A stretch of 62,740 nucleotides of DNA. Origin: Bryobacterales bacterium. Its GTDB lineage: Bacteria > Acidobacteriota > Terriglobia > Bryobacterales > Bryobacteraceae. Numbering within the stretch: position 1 is the stretch's first letter; every line of letters starts with the position of its first letter. The notes beneath the pieces were generated by a model. That model had not been told where the DNA came from. It was given only the letters and a program-made list of their open reading frames with translations, and did no database searches. This document shows, piece by piece, positions 25,850-34,258 of the stretch. The translations under genes and the position numbers were made by a program. The DNA is taken from assembly GCA_020847975.1 (NCBI GenBank), contig JADLBD010000064.1, forward strand, positions 1 to 62,740. The letters are read 5' to 3'.

Positions 25850-28116
25850 CGCAATTCCTCGTTTCTCAAGGGGAGGGAGAAGTAGAATGTTGCCCCAACA
25901 TCCACTTCGCCATCAGCCCAGGTTCTTCCACCGTGGCGCTGCACAATGCGCCTGACAGAAGCCAAGCCGATGCCCGTGCCCTCGAACTCCTTGCCGCTGT
26001 GCAGCCTCTGAAAAACGCCGAAGAGTTTTTCGGAGTACTTCATATCGAAGCCCACGCCATTGTCGCGAACGTAAAATACAGCCTCAGAAGCGGCGAGATA
26101 GCCGCCAATTTCGACGCGGGCCACGGAACGGACGTTCGTGTATTTTATCGCATTCGAAACCAGATTCACCAGCACGATTCGCAGCATGGCTGGATCCCCC
26201 CGCACTTCAGGCAGAGTTCCGATCCCCCACTCGATGATGCGGCCGGCGGTCTCCTGGGAGATGCCATCCAAGACTTCGCGGAGCAACTCGTCCATATGGA
26301 CGGGGGTTGAAAGAAGTTCGGTTCGTCCCATCCGGGAAAAGACTAGCAGATCATCGATCAACTTCCCCATTTCCTTAGCGGAAGAGGAGATCGTGCGCAG
26401 GTACCGCTGACCTTTCTCGTCGAGTCCTGGTCCAGCATGGCGGTGAAGGAGTCCGGCAAACCCATCAATATGGCGCAGCGGCGCGCGCAGATCGTGAGAG
26501 ACGGAGTAGCTGAAAGCTTCCAGTTCTTTGTTGGCCCTTTTCAACTCCTCCTCGATGCGGATTCTGGCTGTAATGTCCTCGCTCACCTCAATCGCGCCCG
26601 TGATAGTGCCGGAGGAATCCCGGAGGGGGACGGCGGATAGAATAATGGCTCGGTGCGCATGGCCGGGCGTCCCGATGCCGATCAAGTCCTGAATAACGGT
26701 TTCCGCTTCTTGGATGGCCCGGTGCAAAACCCAATCCTGAGGTCGTACCGGGTCACCCGTTTGCCAGCGCCAGGCCTTGATCTCCTTGCGTGTGGCGGGG
26801 CCACCCCAAATCGCGATTCCCGCAGCGTTGACCATCGTGATGACACCATCGGCGCCGGCAATGGATACACCAACCGGCATCGCATCGAGGACGGTTCGCA
26901 ACAACCGCTCCCGGCTCTGGAGTTCCAGGACTGCCTCCCTTTGTTCGGTGATGTCGTTCATTACGGCGACTGCGCCTCGCAGTGCGCCTTGCTTGTCATG
27001 CACAGGTCTGGCGGTCACGCGTGCCCAACGAATCCCGCCCTCCGGAAGGTGCTGGCGGATACCGATGACCTCCTCGTTGACGAATTCCCCACGGGCCGCG
27101 CGCGCCAGCGGCAACTGATCCAAAGGTACAGGGGAAAGTCTGTCCTCGCGAACGAGATATCCGTAGCGATCAGAAATTCCCCTGAGGAATCTGCCCTCAG
27201 GGATGCCGCTGATGCGACAGGCGGCATCGTTATAGATCAAAAATTCACCATTCTTGTCGATGACGGCCACGCCGTCGCCAATCGAGTGGAGAATCGACTC
27301 GGTCAGCTTGGCTTGGCTTAGCAACTCGTCCCTGGCGCGCCCCAGTTGCCCCGCCATCCTGTTGAAGGCGTCGGCAAGATCAGCAAATTCGTCGTTGCTT
27401 CCGGTGTCGATGCGGTGCGAGAGATTCCCGGATCCGATCAACTCCGCTCCTTCTTTGAGTCTCGCGATCGATTTGGAAAAGTTCCGCAGAATGGCGGCCC
27501 CAACCGTCAAACCAAGCAACAGGGCGAGAGCTGTGCCAAAAAGGACAACTTGAATTGACGCTCTTGCGCTCTCCTCCGCGGCGGTCTGGCGTTTCATGAG
27601 GAGGGTTCGCTCCCTATCCTTCATCAGTCCGACCAATTCTCGAATGTCGTCCGTTCTTTGTCGAGAAAAAGCAACTTGTCGTCCAACGTCCTCCTCGTCG
27701 TTTGAGCCCCTCCCTCGTGCCTCGATCTGTCTTCTGGTAAGAGCCAGGGCTTCGGCCACCCGGGCGGTGAGGTTTCGAAGCGTGTCCTGCTGCTGCGGGC
27801 TGTCAGCGGTGAGAGAACGAAGGTTGGTGAGGTTCTGATCGATGTGGGGAATAGCGACCCGATAAGGCTCGAGGTACGAAGCGTCTCCGGTAAGAAGGTA
27901 CGCGCGCACGCCCGTCTCCACCGCCTTGACGGCTGAATCGGCGGCGTCAATCTCGGCGAGGATCAGGTAAGTGTGCTCGACCGATCGCCTTGTCTCGATG
28001 AGGCGAATGGCGCTGCGATAGGAGGCGACACCGCTGACGATGATATTCGCAAGGAGCCCGAACCATATGGCGAGCCCGAGTTTGACGCCGAATGTCCATC
28101 TCACGGTCTTCCACAC
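25846..28116 (-). CDS. CHASE3-HAMP-PAS-PAS membrane histidine kinase
   Basis: A 756-residue sensor kinase. A first membrane helix (residues about 10-33) is followed by a periplasmic CHASE3 domain to about residue 180 with the typical GVRAYLLTGDASYLEPY segment, a second helix near 185-208, HAMP to about 262 and two PAS domains near 265-385 and 395-510. The kinase core has the H-box SYSVSHDLRAPLRHIDG, an N-box LVNLVSNAIKYTN and a G-box GIGLASVRRIV. The DLRAPL form of the H-box and the neighbouring Rcp1-like gene fit the phytochrome-like kinase group. The signal sensed is unknown. It is divergent from the NtrC-type gene 79 bases away. Confidence 0.93.
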   Translation of the reverse strand: MWKTVRWTFGVKLGLAIWFGLLANIIVSGVASYRSAIRLIETRRSVEHTYLILAEIDAADSAVKAVETGVRAYLLTGDASYLEPYRVAIPHIDQNLTNLRSLTADSPQQQDTLRNLTARVAEALALTRRQIEARGRGSNDEEDVGRQVAFSRQRTDDIRELVGLMKDRERTLLMKRQTAAEESARASIQVVLFGTALALLLGLTVGAAILRNFSKSIARLKEGAELIGSGNLSHRIDTGSNDEFADLADAFNRMAGQLGRARDELLSQAKLTESILHSIGDGVAVIDKNGEFLIYNDAACRISGIPEGRFLRGISDRYGYLVREDRLSPVPLDQLPLARAARGEFVNEEVIGIRQHLPEGGIRWARVTARPVHDKQGALRGAVAVMNDITEQREAVLELQSRERLLRTVLDAMPVGVSIAGADGVITMVNAAGIAIWGGPATRKEIKAWRWQTGDPVRPQDWVLHRAIQEAETVIQDLIGIGTPGHAHRAIILSAVPLRDSSGTITGAIEVSEDITARIRIEEELKRANKELEAFSYSVSHDLRAPLRHIDGFAGLLHRHAGPGLDEKGQRYLRTISSSAKEMGKLIDDLLVFSRMGRTELLSTPVHMDELLREVLDGISQETAGRIIEWGIGTLPEVRGDPAMLRIVLVNLVSNAIKYTNVRSVARVEIGGYLAASEAVFYVRDNGVGFDMKYSEKLFGVFQRLHSGKEFEGTGIGLASVRRIVQRHGGRTWADGEVDVGATFYFSLPLRNEELR

Positions 28117-28158
28117 CCTGTGGAGTATACATCGACTGAAGCCGCGGAAGACAAGAGA

Positions 28159-28170
28159 TGGCTTAAGCCA
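28159..28170. promoter_or_regulatory. Perfect 12-base palindrome in the divergent regulatory gap
   Basis: TGGCTTAAGCCA lies between the CHASE3 kinase gene (start 28116, minus) and the NtrC-type gene (start 28196, plus). A symmetric site in the only gap between two divergent regulatory genes is a reasonable operator candidate, but only one copy is seen, so this remains inference. Confidence 0.3.
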
Positions 28171-28195
28171 CTAAACCAAAGTCATAGCCCTGCCG

Positions 28196-29677
28196 ATGTC
28201 TTGGGTGGAGTACTCCTCGTCCATGCAGACTACCCCCTCCTTCGTCGTGCTCGCCGTTGATGATGACCCGCAAATCCTTCTTCTCTTGCAGGCCGTTTTG
28301 AGTAGCGGTGACATCAAGGTGGTTCCAGTTTCGGACCCCGGGAAGGCAATGGAGTCTCTCAAGCAGCATAAGCCTATGCTTGTCCTGCTCGACTATTTCA
28401 TGCCTGGGATGAATGGGATGGAAGTCCTGGATCAAATTGTCGAGTTTGATCCGGGAATAGATGTCATTTTTCTCACCAGCCACTACTCGCCCCAGGCGGC
28501 GGTGGAGGCCATCCGGCGAGGGGCCGCCGATTATCTCACGAAGCCCATTGATATCAATATGTTGCTGGGGAAGGTCGGGCAGTTGGTATCGGTGTGGAGG
28601 CACCGCCATCTCACTTCTTCCTTAGACCGGCAACTGCTGGAGGCCTTTCAATTCGAGGGCCTGGTTGGACGCAGTCCGGCGATGCTGGAGGTGTTCGCTC
28701 GCATCCGCCGCATCGCTCCTCACTTCCGCAATATTCTGGTGACCGGTGCCACCGGGACCGGCAAGGAACTGGTGGCGAAAGCCCTACACCGCCTCAGCCC
28801 TGTGGCGCAGAGGCGCTTTGCGACCTGTAATTGCGGAGCGATCGTCGAGAGCCTGATAGAAAGCGAACTGTTTGGTTATGTCAGGGGGGCATTCACGGGA
28901 GCGACTCAGGATAAGGTAGGGCTGTTTGAATATGCTGACGGGGGAGTCCTGTTTCTGGATGAGATTGGGGAAATGCCGCTGGCAACGCAGACAAAGTTGT
29001 TGCGCGTGTTGCAGCAGCAGGAAATCCAGCGAGTGGGCTCACCAGCAACGCGAAAAGTTGACGTGAGAGTAATCGCCGCGACACACCGGGACTTGATCGA
29101 GATGGTGAAAGAGAAGCGATTTCGGGAGGATCTTTTTTACCGCTTATCGATGATCGACATCAAAATTCCCCCTCTTGCCGACAGAAAAGAGGATCTCCCC
29201 CTCCTCATGCGCCACTTCCTCGAACGTTTCGCCCAGCAATATGGCAAACCGCTTCGCGGCCTTACGCGCCGCGCACAGATTGCCATGCTGAAATATCCCT
29301 GGCCAGGCAACGTGCGCGAAATTGAGAACTGCCTGGGCCACGCCTGCATGATGGCGGACGGGGAATTCGTGGACTTGAAAGATCTACCCGAGCGGATCAT
29401 GACGCCCAACGCTGCTCCGGCGGACGATGAAGGGGAACTGGTGTCCCTCGAAGAGGCCCAGCGCCGCTACGTGGACAAGGTGCTAAAGACCGTGGGCGGG
29501 AACAAAGTTCGCGCGGCGGAAATTCTCAAAGTAAGCCGGGCTACACTTTATCGTATGATCGCAGCAACGAATGGAAACGGAAGCGAAAGTTCCGGGGATA
29601 CCGTGGGGATAGAGGAAAAAAGGCTGGAGAGCCCGGCGGTAAATTCCGACGGATGCTTAAAAAGCAGATCATTTTAG
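28196..29677 (+). CDS. NtrC-type sigma-54-dependent response regulator
   Basis: A 493-residue activator with receiver, AAA+ and helix-turn-helix domains. The receiver acceptor Asp is in LVLLDYFMPGMNG near residue 64. The AAA+ domain has Walker A GATGTGKE, the sigma-54 contact loop GAFTGAT, and Walker B GGVLFLDEIGE. The C-terminal Fis-type HTH is in NKVRAAEILKVSRATLYRM. The conserved GAFTGA loop means it should activate sigma-54 promoters; no clear -24/-12 element was found nearby. M10 (MQTTPS, 28223) is an alternative start that removes nine weakly conserved residues. The PilZ-like and GH16-like genes downstream are possible targets. Confidence 0.93.
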   Translation: MSWVEYSSSMQTTPSFVVLAVDDDPQILLLLQAVLSSGDIKVVPVSDPGKAMESLKQHKPMLVLLDYFMPGMNGMEVLDQIVEFDPGIDVIFLTSHYSPQAAVEAIRRGAADYLTKPIDINMLLGKVGQLVSVWRHRHLTSSLDRQLLEAFQFEGLVGRSPAMLEVFARIRRIAPHFRNILVTGATGTGKELVAKALHRLSPVAQRRFATCNCGAIVESLIESELFGYVRGAFTGATQDKVGLFEYADGGVLFLDEIGEMPLATQTKLLRVLQQQEIQRVGSPATRKVDVRVIAATHRDLIEMVKEKRFREDLFYRLSMIDIKIPPLADRKEDLPLLMRHFLERFAQQYGKPLRGLTRRAQIAMLKYPWPGNVREIENCLGHACMMADGEFVDLKDLPERIMTPNAAPADDEGELVSLEEAQRRYVDKVLKTVGGNKVRAAEILKVSRATLYRMIAATNGNGSESSGDTVGIEEKRLESPAVNSDGCLKSRSF

Positions 29678-30050
29678 GCGCAGTGTCTGAATTTGCGAAC
29701 ACCGTCTCGATCTTGAGAAAACGAACTTCCGTACCTAGCCAAAACGTAACCAGTCTGCGAAACGAGGAAGGGTAAAGCAAGGGAAACACCCTACCCTCGA
29801 TAGGACTACCACCCTCGTCGCTCCAGAGCGCGCCTGAGTCGACGGCTCTTACTGTACTGGACCAGGTTGTGCCGATGGTCCCAGAAGAGAAACAACGCGA
29901 ACTGGGAGGCAATCTCGGATCTGTACAGCAGATATCTGACAATTCCTTTTCCAGCAAGGCTCGACATCCATTAAGCGGTTGTTTCCCAGCGAGTTAGCGG
30001 CATTGCTCCGTGCCGCGGTGATTTGGCGGCGCGAGTGCGATGACTGCGGC
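29678..30050. other. Intergenic region without a recognisable gene
   Basis: These 373 bases separate the NtrC-type gene from the PilZ-like gene. A 138-codon open frame on the minus strand overlaps the end of the regulator gene and shows no family resemblance, so I treat it as spurious. Neither a terminator hairpin with T-run nor a sigma-54 type promoter is evident. An upstream in-frame ATG at 29979 could lengthen the PilZ-like gene. Confidence 0.5.
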
Positions 30051-30434
30051 ATGGACTCGAAGCAACAAGCCAACCGGAACGAAACAAGGTTAATGGACCT
30101 CCGTTACCCTGAACCAGCCATGCTGTCCTTCCTCGAGGACCAGGCCGAACCCATGGCCGCCCGCGTGGAGACCATAAAAGGCAACATGGTGTGGCTGGAG
30201 ATGAACATTCCTGTCCAATGCCGGAACTTGGTGAAGATCGAGTTGTCCCACTACCTCTTATTGGGAGAAGTGCTGTGTTGCCGGAAGTACTCCGGACCCT
30301 ATTGTGTTGGGGTGGAGCTGCAACATTCCGTCAGCACAGGAGAGGTGGCAAGCATCGCAAGCGAACTCCGGAGTGGCCGGCACGCGAAGAGCAGTGGCGC
30401 CGGCCACTACCATCCGGAGTTTGCCATTGCCTGA
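30051..30434 (+). CDS. PilZ-like domain protein
   Basis: From ATG 30051 the product is 127 residues. A beta-rich body (AARVETIKGNMVWLEMNIPV, then LVKIELSHYLLLGEVLCCRKYSGPYCVGVELQ in part) has the spacing of PilZ domains, which bind cyclic di-GMP, but the diagnostic RxxxR is not clearly present; only a weak N-terminal Arg pair (NETRLMDLR) could serve. The GVEL strand near the end is typical. The longer start at 29979 adds 24 residues with two Cys. It ends 18 bases before the GH16-like gene, which has an AAGGAGA site, so the two are probably one operon. Binding of c-di-GMP is uncertain. Confidence 0.5.
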   Translation: MDSKQQANRNETRLMDLRYPEPAMLSFLEDQAEPMAARVETIKGNMVWLEMNIPVQCRNLVKIELSHYLLLGEVLCCRKYSGPYCVGVELQHSVSTGEVASIASELRSGRHAKSSGAGHYHPEFAIA

Positions 30435-30452
30435 GCGAAAGGAGATTTCAGG

Positions 30453-31277
30453 ATGTTTGCAGATCGCAGACAGGTCGTAAAAACCATCCAGGTATTCTTC
30501 CTTGCCCTGTTTGTGGGCGCGCTTCCCGGGTTCTTCCGCACACGCAACTTGTGCGCTCTACTGGGTGCTACGGCGGAATGGCTGTTGCCCGCAAACGTCG
30601 AGGCGTCAGAGCGTGAAATTACATTCCAAGGACAGCCGTGGGTGGTGAAGGTATCGCAGGAACAAGTGGGACCGGGTCCGAATTACTTCTCCGCGTCGCC
30701 GGAGAACGTCTTCGTGGACGCCAAAGGTAGATTGCACTTGAGGATTGTCCGCCGGGCCGGGCGGTGGTACAGCGCTGAAGTCATTTCGCGGCGAACGGTG
30801 GGATACGGAACGTACCGGTTCGAGGTCGAGCAGGTGAATCCGCTGGATCCAAACGCCGTGCTCGGGGCATTCACATGGGGCGACGAATCCGGCCCGCACA
30901 ATAACGAAATTGACGCGCTCGAAGTAGGGCATTTCGGAGATGACAGCGGGTACACGAATGCGCAGGTGGTGATTCAGCCGGCCGAGGCGAGAGGAAACCT
31001 ACAGCGGTTTCTACTGCCGCACGGCGGCACGACCACACACATCATGCACTGGGAGCCGGAGGGATTGCAGTTTCAAGCAGCGGAAGGAGATGGGCCGGTA
31101 ATTCACGAGTGGTCCTACCCGCGCACGGTTCCGAACGTTTCCGGTGAAAAGCTTCACTTTCGATTCAACCTGTGGCTGTTCCAGGGAAGACCCCCTTCCG
31201 GCAAAAAGGAAGTGGAAGTCATCATCACATCGTTCTCGTTCGAGCCGGCCCTGAGTACACCACGCATTACCAGTTAA
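30453..31277 (+). CDS. Secreted GH16-like glycoside hydrolase
   Basis: A 274-residue protein with a hydrophobic export segment near residues 11-28 and a beta-sandwich that resembles family 16 hydrolases. The catalytic signature ExDxxE is intact as EIDALE at residues 152-157, and the strand GYGTYRFEVE upstream is typical. GH16 enzymes cut beta-1,3/1,4-glucans, agar and related polymers; the substrate here cannot be told. It follows the PilZ-like gene by 18 bases, and the combination with an upstream sigma-54 activator suggests control of an extracellular polysaccharide. The long N-terminal part (about 50 residues) before the domain is unusual and may be a signal anchor rather than a cleaved peptide. 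Confidence 0.75.
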   Translation: MFADRRQVVKTIQVFFLALFVGALPGFFRTRNLCALLGATAEWLLPANVEASEREITFQGQPWVVKVSQEQVGPGPNYFSASPENVFVDAKGRLHLRIVRRAGRWYSAEVISRRTVGYGTYRFEVEQVNPLDPNAVLGAFTWGDESGPHNNEIDALEVGHFGDDSGYTNAQVVIQPAEARGNLQRFLLPHGGTTTHIMHWEPEGLQFQAAEGDGPVIHEWSYPRTVPNVSGEKLHFRFNLWLFQGRPPSGKKEVEVIITSFSFEPALSTPRITS

Positions 31278-31391
31278 ATGCACGCGGCGGGCCGTGCGTG
31301 CAGCCCGCAAATCAGTTTGGCATCGAAAATTATGATTCTGATCTGGAAAGAGTGCTGAGAGCAAGCGTTAGAGAAAAAGGAGATTGAAGAA

Positions 31392-31805
31392 ATGGTTTTC
31401 ACGACGATCCTGGCAAACTTGTTGGCCACCGGATGTGCGCTTCTGTTGGTACATCGAGGCCCGAGCAGACGCCTCAAACTGCTGGCGTTCACCGTTGGAC
31501 TGATGTCGTTGTCGCAGACAGCGGCTTTGTTGCACTCGGTGGGCATCTGGTCCGCGCCTGCTGCCCACGTGGCGCAATTCCACGAGTTACTCGTGGCGGC
31601 TCTGGCTCTCCAGGCGCTCTACCTGTTGGGGCAAGAGATGTACGAGCAGAACTACAAGGACCGTATGCTGCGGCTGATTGAATTCGAGTTCATGCGGCCT
31701 CTGGGCCGCGTCATCACCAAGAAGGCAGCCAAGGCGGAAAATGCGGCTGCGGAGGCCACTGTTCTCGGCACGCCGGCGCTTTGGTCACAGGAAGCATGCA
31801 AATGA
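31392..31805 (+). CDS. Small membrane protein of unknown function
   Basis: A 137-residue protein with about three hydrophobic helices in its first 80 residues (VFTTILANLLATGCALLLV, LLAFTVGLMSLSQTAALL, ELLVAALALQALYLL) and a soluble C-terminal part containing Lys-Ala repeats. I do not recognise the family. It follows the GH16-like gene by 114 bases, after an AGAAAAAGGAGA stretch that makes a good ribosome-binding site at about 31373-31384, and its stop overlaps the next small gene as ATGA. The neighbours suggest a role linked to the secreted hydrolase, but that is inference. Confidence 0.6.
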   Translation: MVFTTILANLLATGCALLLVHRGPSRRLKLLAFTVGLMSLSQTAALLHSVGIWSAPAAHVAQFHELLVAALALQALYLLGQEMYEQNYKDRMLRLIEFEFMRPLGRVITKKAAKAENAAAEATVLGTPALWSQEACK

Positions 31806-32104
31806 TCCGGGCAAGTTGGAAGTGGCTAGCCACGCTGGTTGAAGGCTGCAGGTTCGTTGCACGGTGGAATCCTCAGGCTTCCGCCGCACCCGGGATGGGC
31901 CCGCGAGCCGGGCGGGCGCTGGCTCGATTCCGAGTGCCTGCGCTACAGATGAAAGTGAAGACTTTCGACCTGCTTACCCTTTCCGCGGATGATGTTGCAG
32001 TGCGGTTAAGGCGTCACCTCCTGGTGGAGTTTGAAATCGCACCCCGCGCCGGTGGGACCCGTGTGTATCTTGCGTTGAACACCATCATCTCGTCCTCATG
32101 CTGA
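31802..32104 (+). CDS. Small hypothetical protein, translationally coupled
   Basis: This gene encodes about 100 residues starting at ATG 31802 (MIRASWKW), which overlaps the previous stop as ATGA; ATG 31796 in the same frame is an alternative. There is no recognisable domain; the sequence is basic and contains a VAVRLRRHLLVEFEIAPRAG region. What supports it as a real gene is position: a strong terminator hairpin begins six bases after its stop codon, as expected for the last gene of an operon. Confidence 0.45.
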   Translation: MIRASWKWLATLVEGCRFVARWNPQASAAPGMGPRAGRALARFRVPALQMKVKTFDLLTLSADDVAVRLRRHLLVEFEIAPRAGGTRVYLALNTIISSSC

Positions 32105-32109
32105 GCAGT

Positions 32110-32159
32110 TCCGGCGGTGGAATGATTGAGTGTCATTTCCACCGCCGGACTATGTTTTT
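32110..32159 (+). terminator. Strong intrinsic terminator
   Basis: A 16-base-pair stem (TCCGGCGGTGGAATGA pairing with TCATTTCCACCGCCGGA, a single bulged base) with a seven-base loop is followed six bases later by GTTTTT. It closes the operon of the GH16-like gene and two small genes and separates it from the convergent DapA-like gene. Confidence 0.8.
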
Positions 32160-32250
32160 CCTGCCAGAGCAGTCTCTGACCTTCGCCGTCTCTTCGCGCG
32201 AATCACAACGAGTTCTTGGAAGGGAGAGGCGTGGGAATGTGGAGACCGGT

Positions 32251-33213
32251 TCAGACCTTCAGATAGGGCTTAAGCCCCTCGAAGCAGTACTCGATCTCCT
32301 CCACCGCTCTTGGGGTCAGCTTGACGTTCTGCCGGCGGGAAACGGTGGTATGGAACACGCCCCGGCGCTTCATGATGTACTGGCGAGTTCCCGGAATGAC
32401 AGTGTCGAGGTTGATCATCAGAAGCAGGCGGGCGAAAATTTCTCGCGCCTTCGCATGATCGTTAGCGTGCCATGCATCCCAGATGTGCACATAAGCGTCG
32501 GAAAACGGGGCCCCCGGCATGGTGCCGTCCATGCCGAGCCTCCATTCGTAGAGCATGCCCTTTCCGGCATTTCCGCTGAAGACGCTTTTGACAACCGGCC
32601 GGTTCCCGGCGAGCGCCAGCATCCGTTCGATGACCGGCGAGGCTTCTTCCTTGACGTAGCCAAGGCAGGGAAATTGACGGGCGAGGGAGGTGATCATGTC
32701 CACCGGCGGGATGAGGCCTTTGGCGCCGCCAGTGGTCTGAATGAACAGCGGCCTTTTTGCGGACTCGGCGAGTGAAGAATAGTAGCGGCGGTAGTCGTCC
32801 ACGGAAGAAGCCTCGCTTGGGGGTATCGCAATGAGCGCGTCGGGGCCGAGGTCCTCAGCGACTTTGAGGTACTCGATGGCGGACTGGACGTTGGCCCCCT
32901 GTACACCGAGGACAAGCGCGGGCCGCCTGCCAGTGGAAGCTCTGGCGAGCACCTTCATCCCCCGCAATCGTTCCTCCCGGCTCAGCGTGGTATATTCGCT
33001 CGCCAGTTGCGGCCAGACCATTCCGTGCACGCCACAGTTGGTGAGAAAATCGACTTCCCGCCGCAAGTCTTCGTAGTCAACAGAGCCGGATTCGGTAAAC
33101 GGAGTGGCCATGATAATGAAGATGCCGCGCATCTGCTTTGTGGGCGAGGCGTTGGCCAGTGGGAGCGCGGCCATCGCCGAAAACCAGGCGCGCCGGGTGA
33201 AGTGGTTTGCCAT
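32251..33213 (-). CDS. DapA-family protein with non-canonical active site
   Basis: A 320-residue TIM-barrel protein of the dihydrodipicolinate synthase/N-acetylneuraminate lyase family. The Schiff-base lysine is in GYVKEEAS (K188). The usual GTTGE motif is replaced by WPQLASEYTTL, and where the catalytic tyrosine normally stands there is PPSEASS, so the reaction is unlikely to be dihydrodipicolinate synthesis. An N-terminal extension (HFTRRAWFSAMAALPLA) looks like a twin-arginine export signal. The downstream FecR gene on the same strand begins its coding region 28 bases beyond, suggesting only loose linkage. The substrate is unknown. Confidence 0.78.
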   Translation of the reverse strand: MANHFTRRAWFSAMAALPLANASPTKQMRGIFIIMATPFTESGSVDYEDLRREVDFLTNCGVHGMVWPQLASEYTTLSREERLRGMKVLARASTGRRPALVLGVQGANVQSAIEYLKVAEDLGPDALIAIPPSEASSVDDYRRYYSSLAESAKRPLFIQTTGGAKGLIPPVDMITSLARQFPCLGYVKEEASPVIERMLALAGNRPVVKSVFSGNAGKGMLYEWRLGMDGTMPGAPFSDAYVHIWDAWHANDHAKAREIFARLLLMINLDTVIPGTRQYIMKRRGVFHTTVSRRQNVKLTPRAVEEIEYCFEGLKPYLKV

Positions 33214-33240
33214 TGTGTGATTGAGCAGGTGAGGAGGGCC

Positions 33241-34203
33241 CTACCGCGCGCCGCGCGCGCCACCGCCGCCGCCACCGGTCTGGGCCGGGGCGCTGGCGGG
33301 AGCAGAGGATCGAACGGGCGCTCCGCCTCCGAATCCGCCGCCGGAGGACATGCCGCCGCGCGAGACGCCGGAGTTGAGGCCGGACCAGGAGCCGCGGCCG
33401 CCGCCTCCGCCGTATTCGCCCTGGTTGTAGCGGGGAGCGTACACCTGCCAGACGGCTCCGGGGCTGTAATAGCCCCAACCAAACGGGCTGAGCAGATATC
33501 CGCTCGCGGGGATGAAGGCCAGCATGCCGAACTCGGGATACCAGGCCCACAGGCTACCGTTGGCGCGATAGCCGTTCATGCTGAGCGCGTGGGCGGCGGA
33601 GATGTTCACCTGTGAAACCAGCGAGGCCCGCTGGGCGCTCCAAACATACAGCGGATCGGTCTTGCTGTTCTTGAACTTGGAGGCTTGCAGGCCGTCTCCG
33701 ACACTCACCATGCGGTTCTTCGTAAGGGTGAGAGAAGTGTCGCGCATGGCGACCTGGGCTTTTCCCTCGAGCACGCGGACCTGTCCCATATCCGCGTCGA
33801 AGCGGTAGAGTCCCATTTTGAGAAGGGATGTTTCCGATTGCGCCTGGCGGATGATGATGTGGTTGAGTTTCCCCAGTTCGGCCACCTCGACGAGGGCGGA
33901 GCCTGTGAGGACTTCCAGGCGCGTATCCGTCAACGCGTTGGAGATCATCCGGAAAGAGGAATTCGGGCTCATCCGGAAGAAAACGCCGGGACTGAGGCCA
34001 AGCTCCGCGCGGCCGTCGGCGGTTGTGAGCGTCTGCCCCTCGCCGACCATCACCAACTGCCCCATTTTGGGCTGCACCTTCTGTCCATCGAGGGTGACAT
34101 TGCCTTCCACGTGGTGGATGAGGCCAGAGCGGACGGAAATAGCCACCTGCGCCGGCGCGGTGAGCGCAAAGGTGGTGAATAGAGCGGCGACCATCCTCGT
34201 CAT
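33241..34203 (-). CDS. FecR-domain secreted protein with Gly-rich tail
   Basis: A 320-residue protein with a signal peptide (MTRMVAALFTTFALTAPAQ). Residues about 30-170 resemble a FecR domain: GNVTLDGQKVQPKMGQLVMVGEG and DGRAELGLSPGVFFRM are characteristic. The middle part contains a YPEFGMLAFIPASGYLLSPFGWGYY stretch (aromatic-rich), and the last 70 residues are a Gly/Ser-rich low-complexity tail. Such proteins are common and paralogous in Solibacter. No sigma-19 type anti-sigma partner is nearby, so a regulatory role is not supported; a cell-surface role is more likely. Confidence 0.75.
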   Translation of the reverse strand: MTRMVAALFTTFALTAPAQVAISVRSGLIHHVEGNVTLDGQKVQPKMGQLVMVGEGQTLTTADGRAELGLSPGVFFRMSPNSSFRMISNALTDTRLEVLTGSALVEVAELGKLNHIIIRQAQSETSLLKMGLYRFDADMGQVRVLEGKAQVAMRDTSLTLTKNRMVSVGDGLQASKFKNSKTDPLYVWSAQRASLVSQVNISAAHALSMNGYRANGSLWAWYPEFGMLAFIPASGYLLSPFGWGYYSPGAVWQVYAPRYNQGEYGGGGGRGSWSGLNSGVSRGGMSSGGGFGGGAPVRSSAPASAPAQTGGGGGGARGAR

Positions 34204-34258
34204 TCGATTGTGCTCCTTACGGGTATCATCCGCCTTTCCTTGGGCAGGGTCAAGCAGA

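Noticed and set aside
29541..29957. 138-codon open frame on the minus strand
   Set aside because: It overlaps the end of the NtrC-type gene and shows no domain, start signal or repeat; composition is unremarkable.
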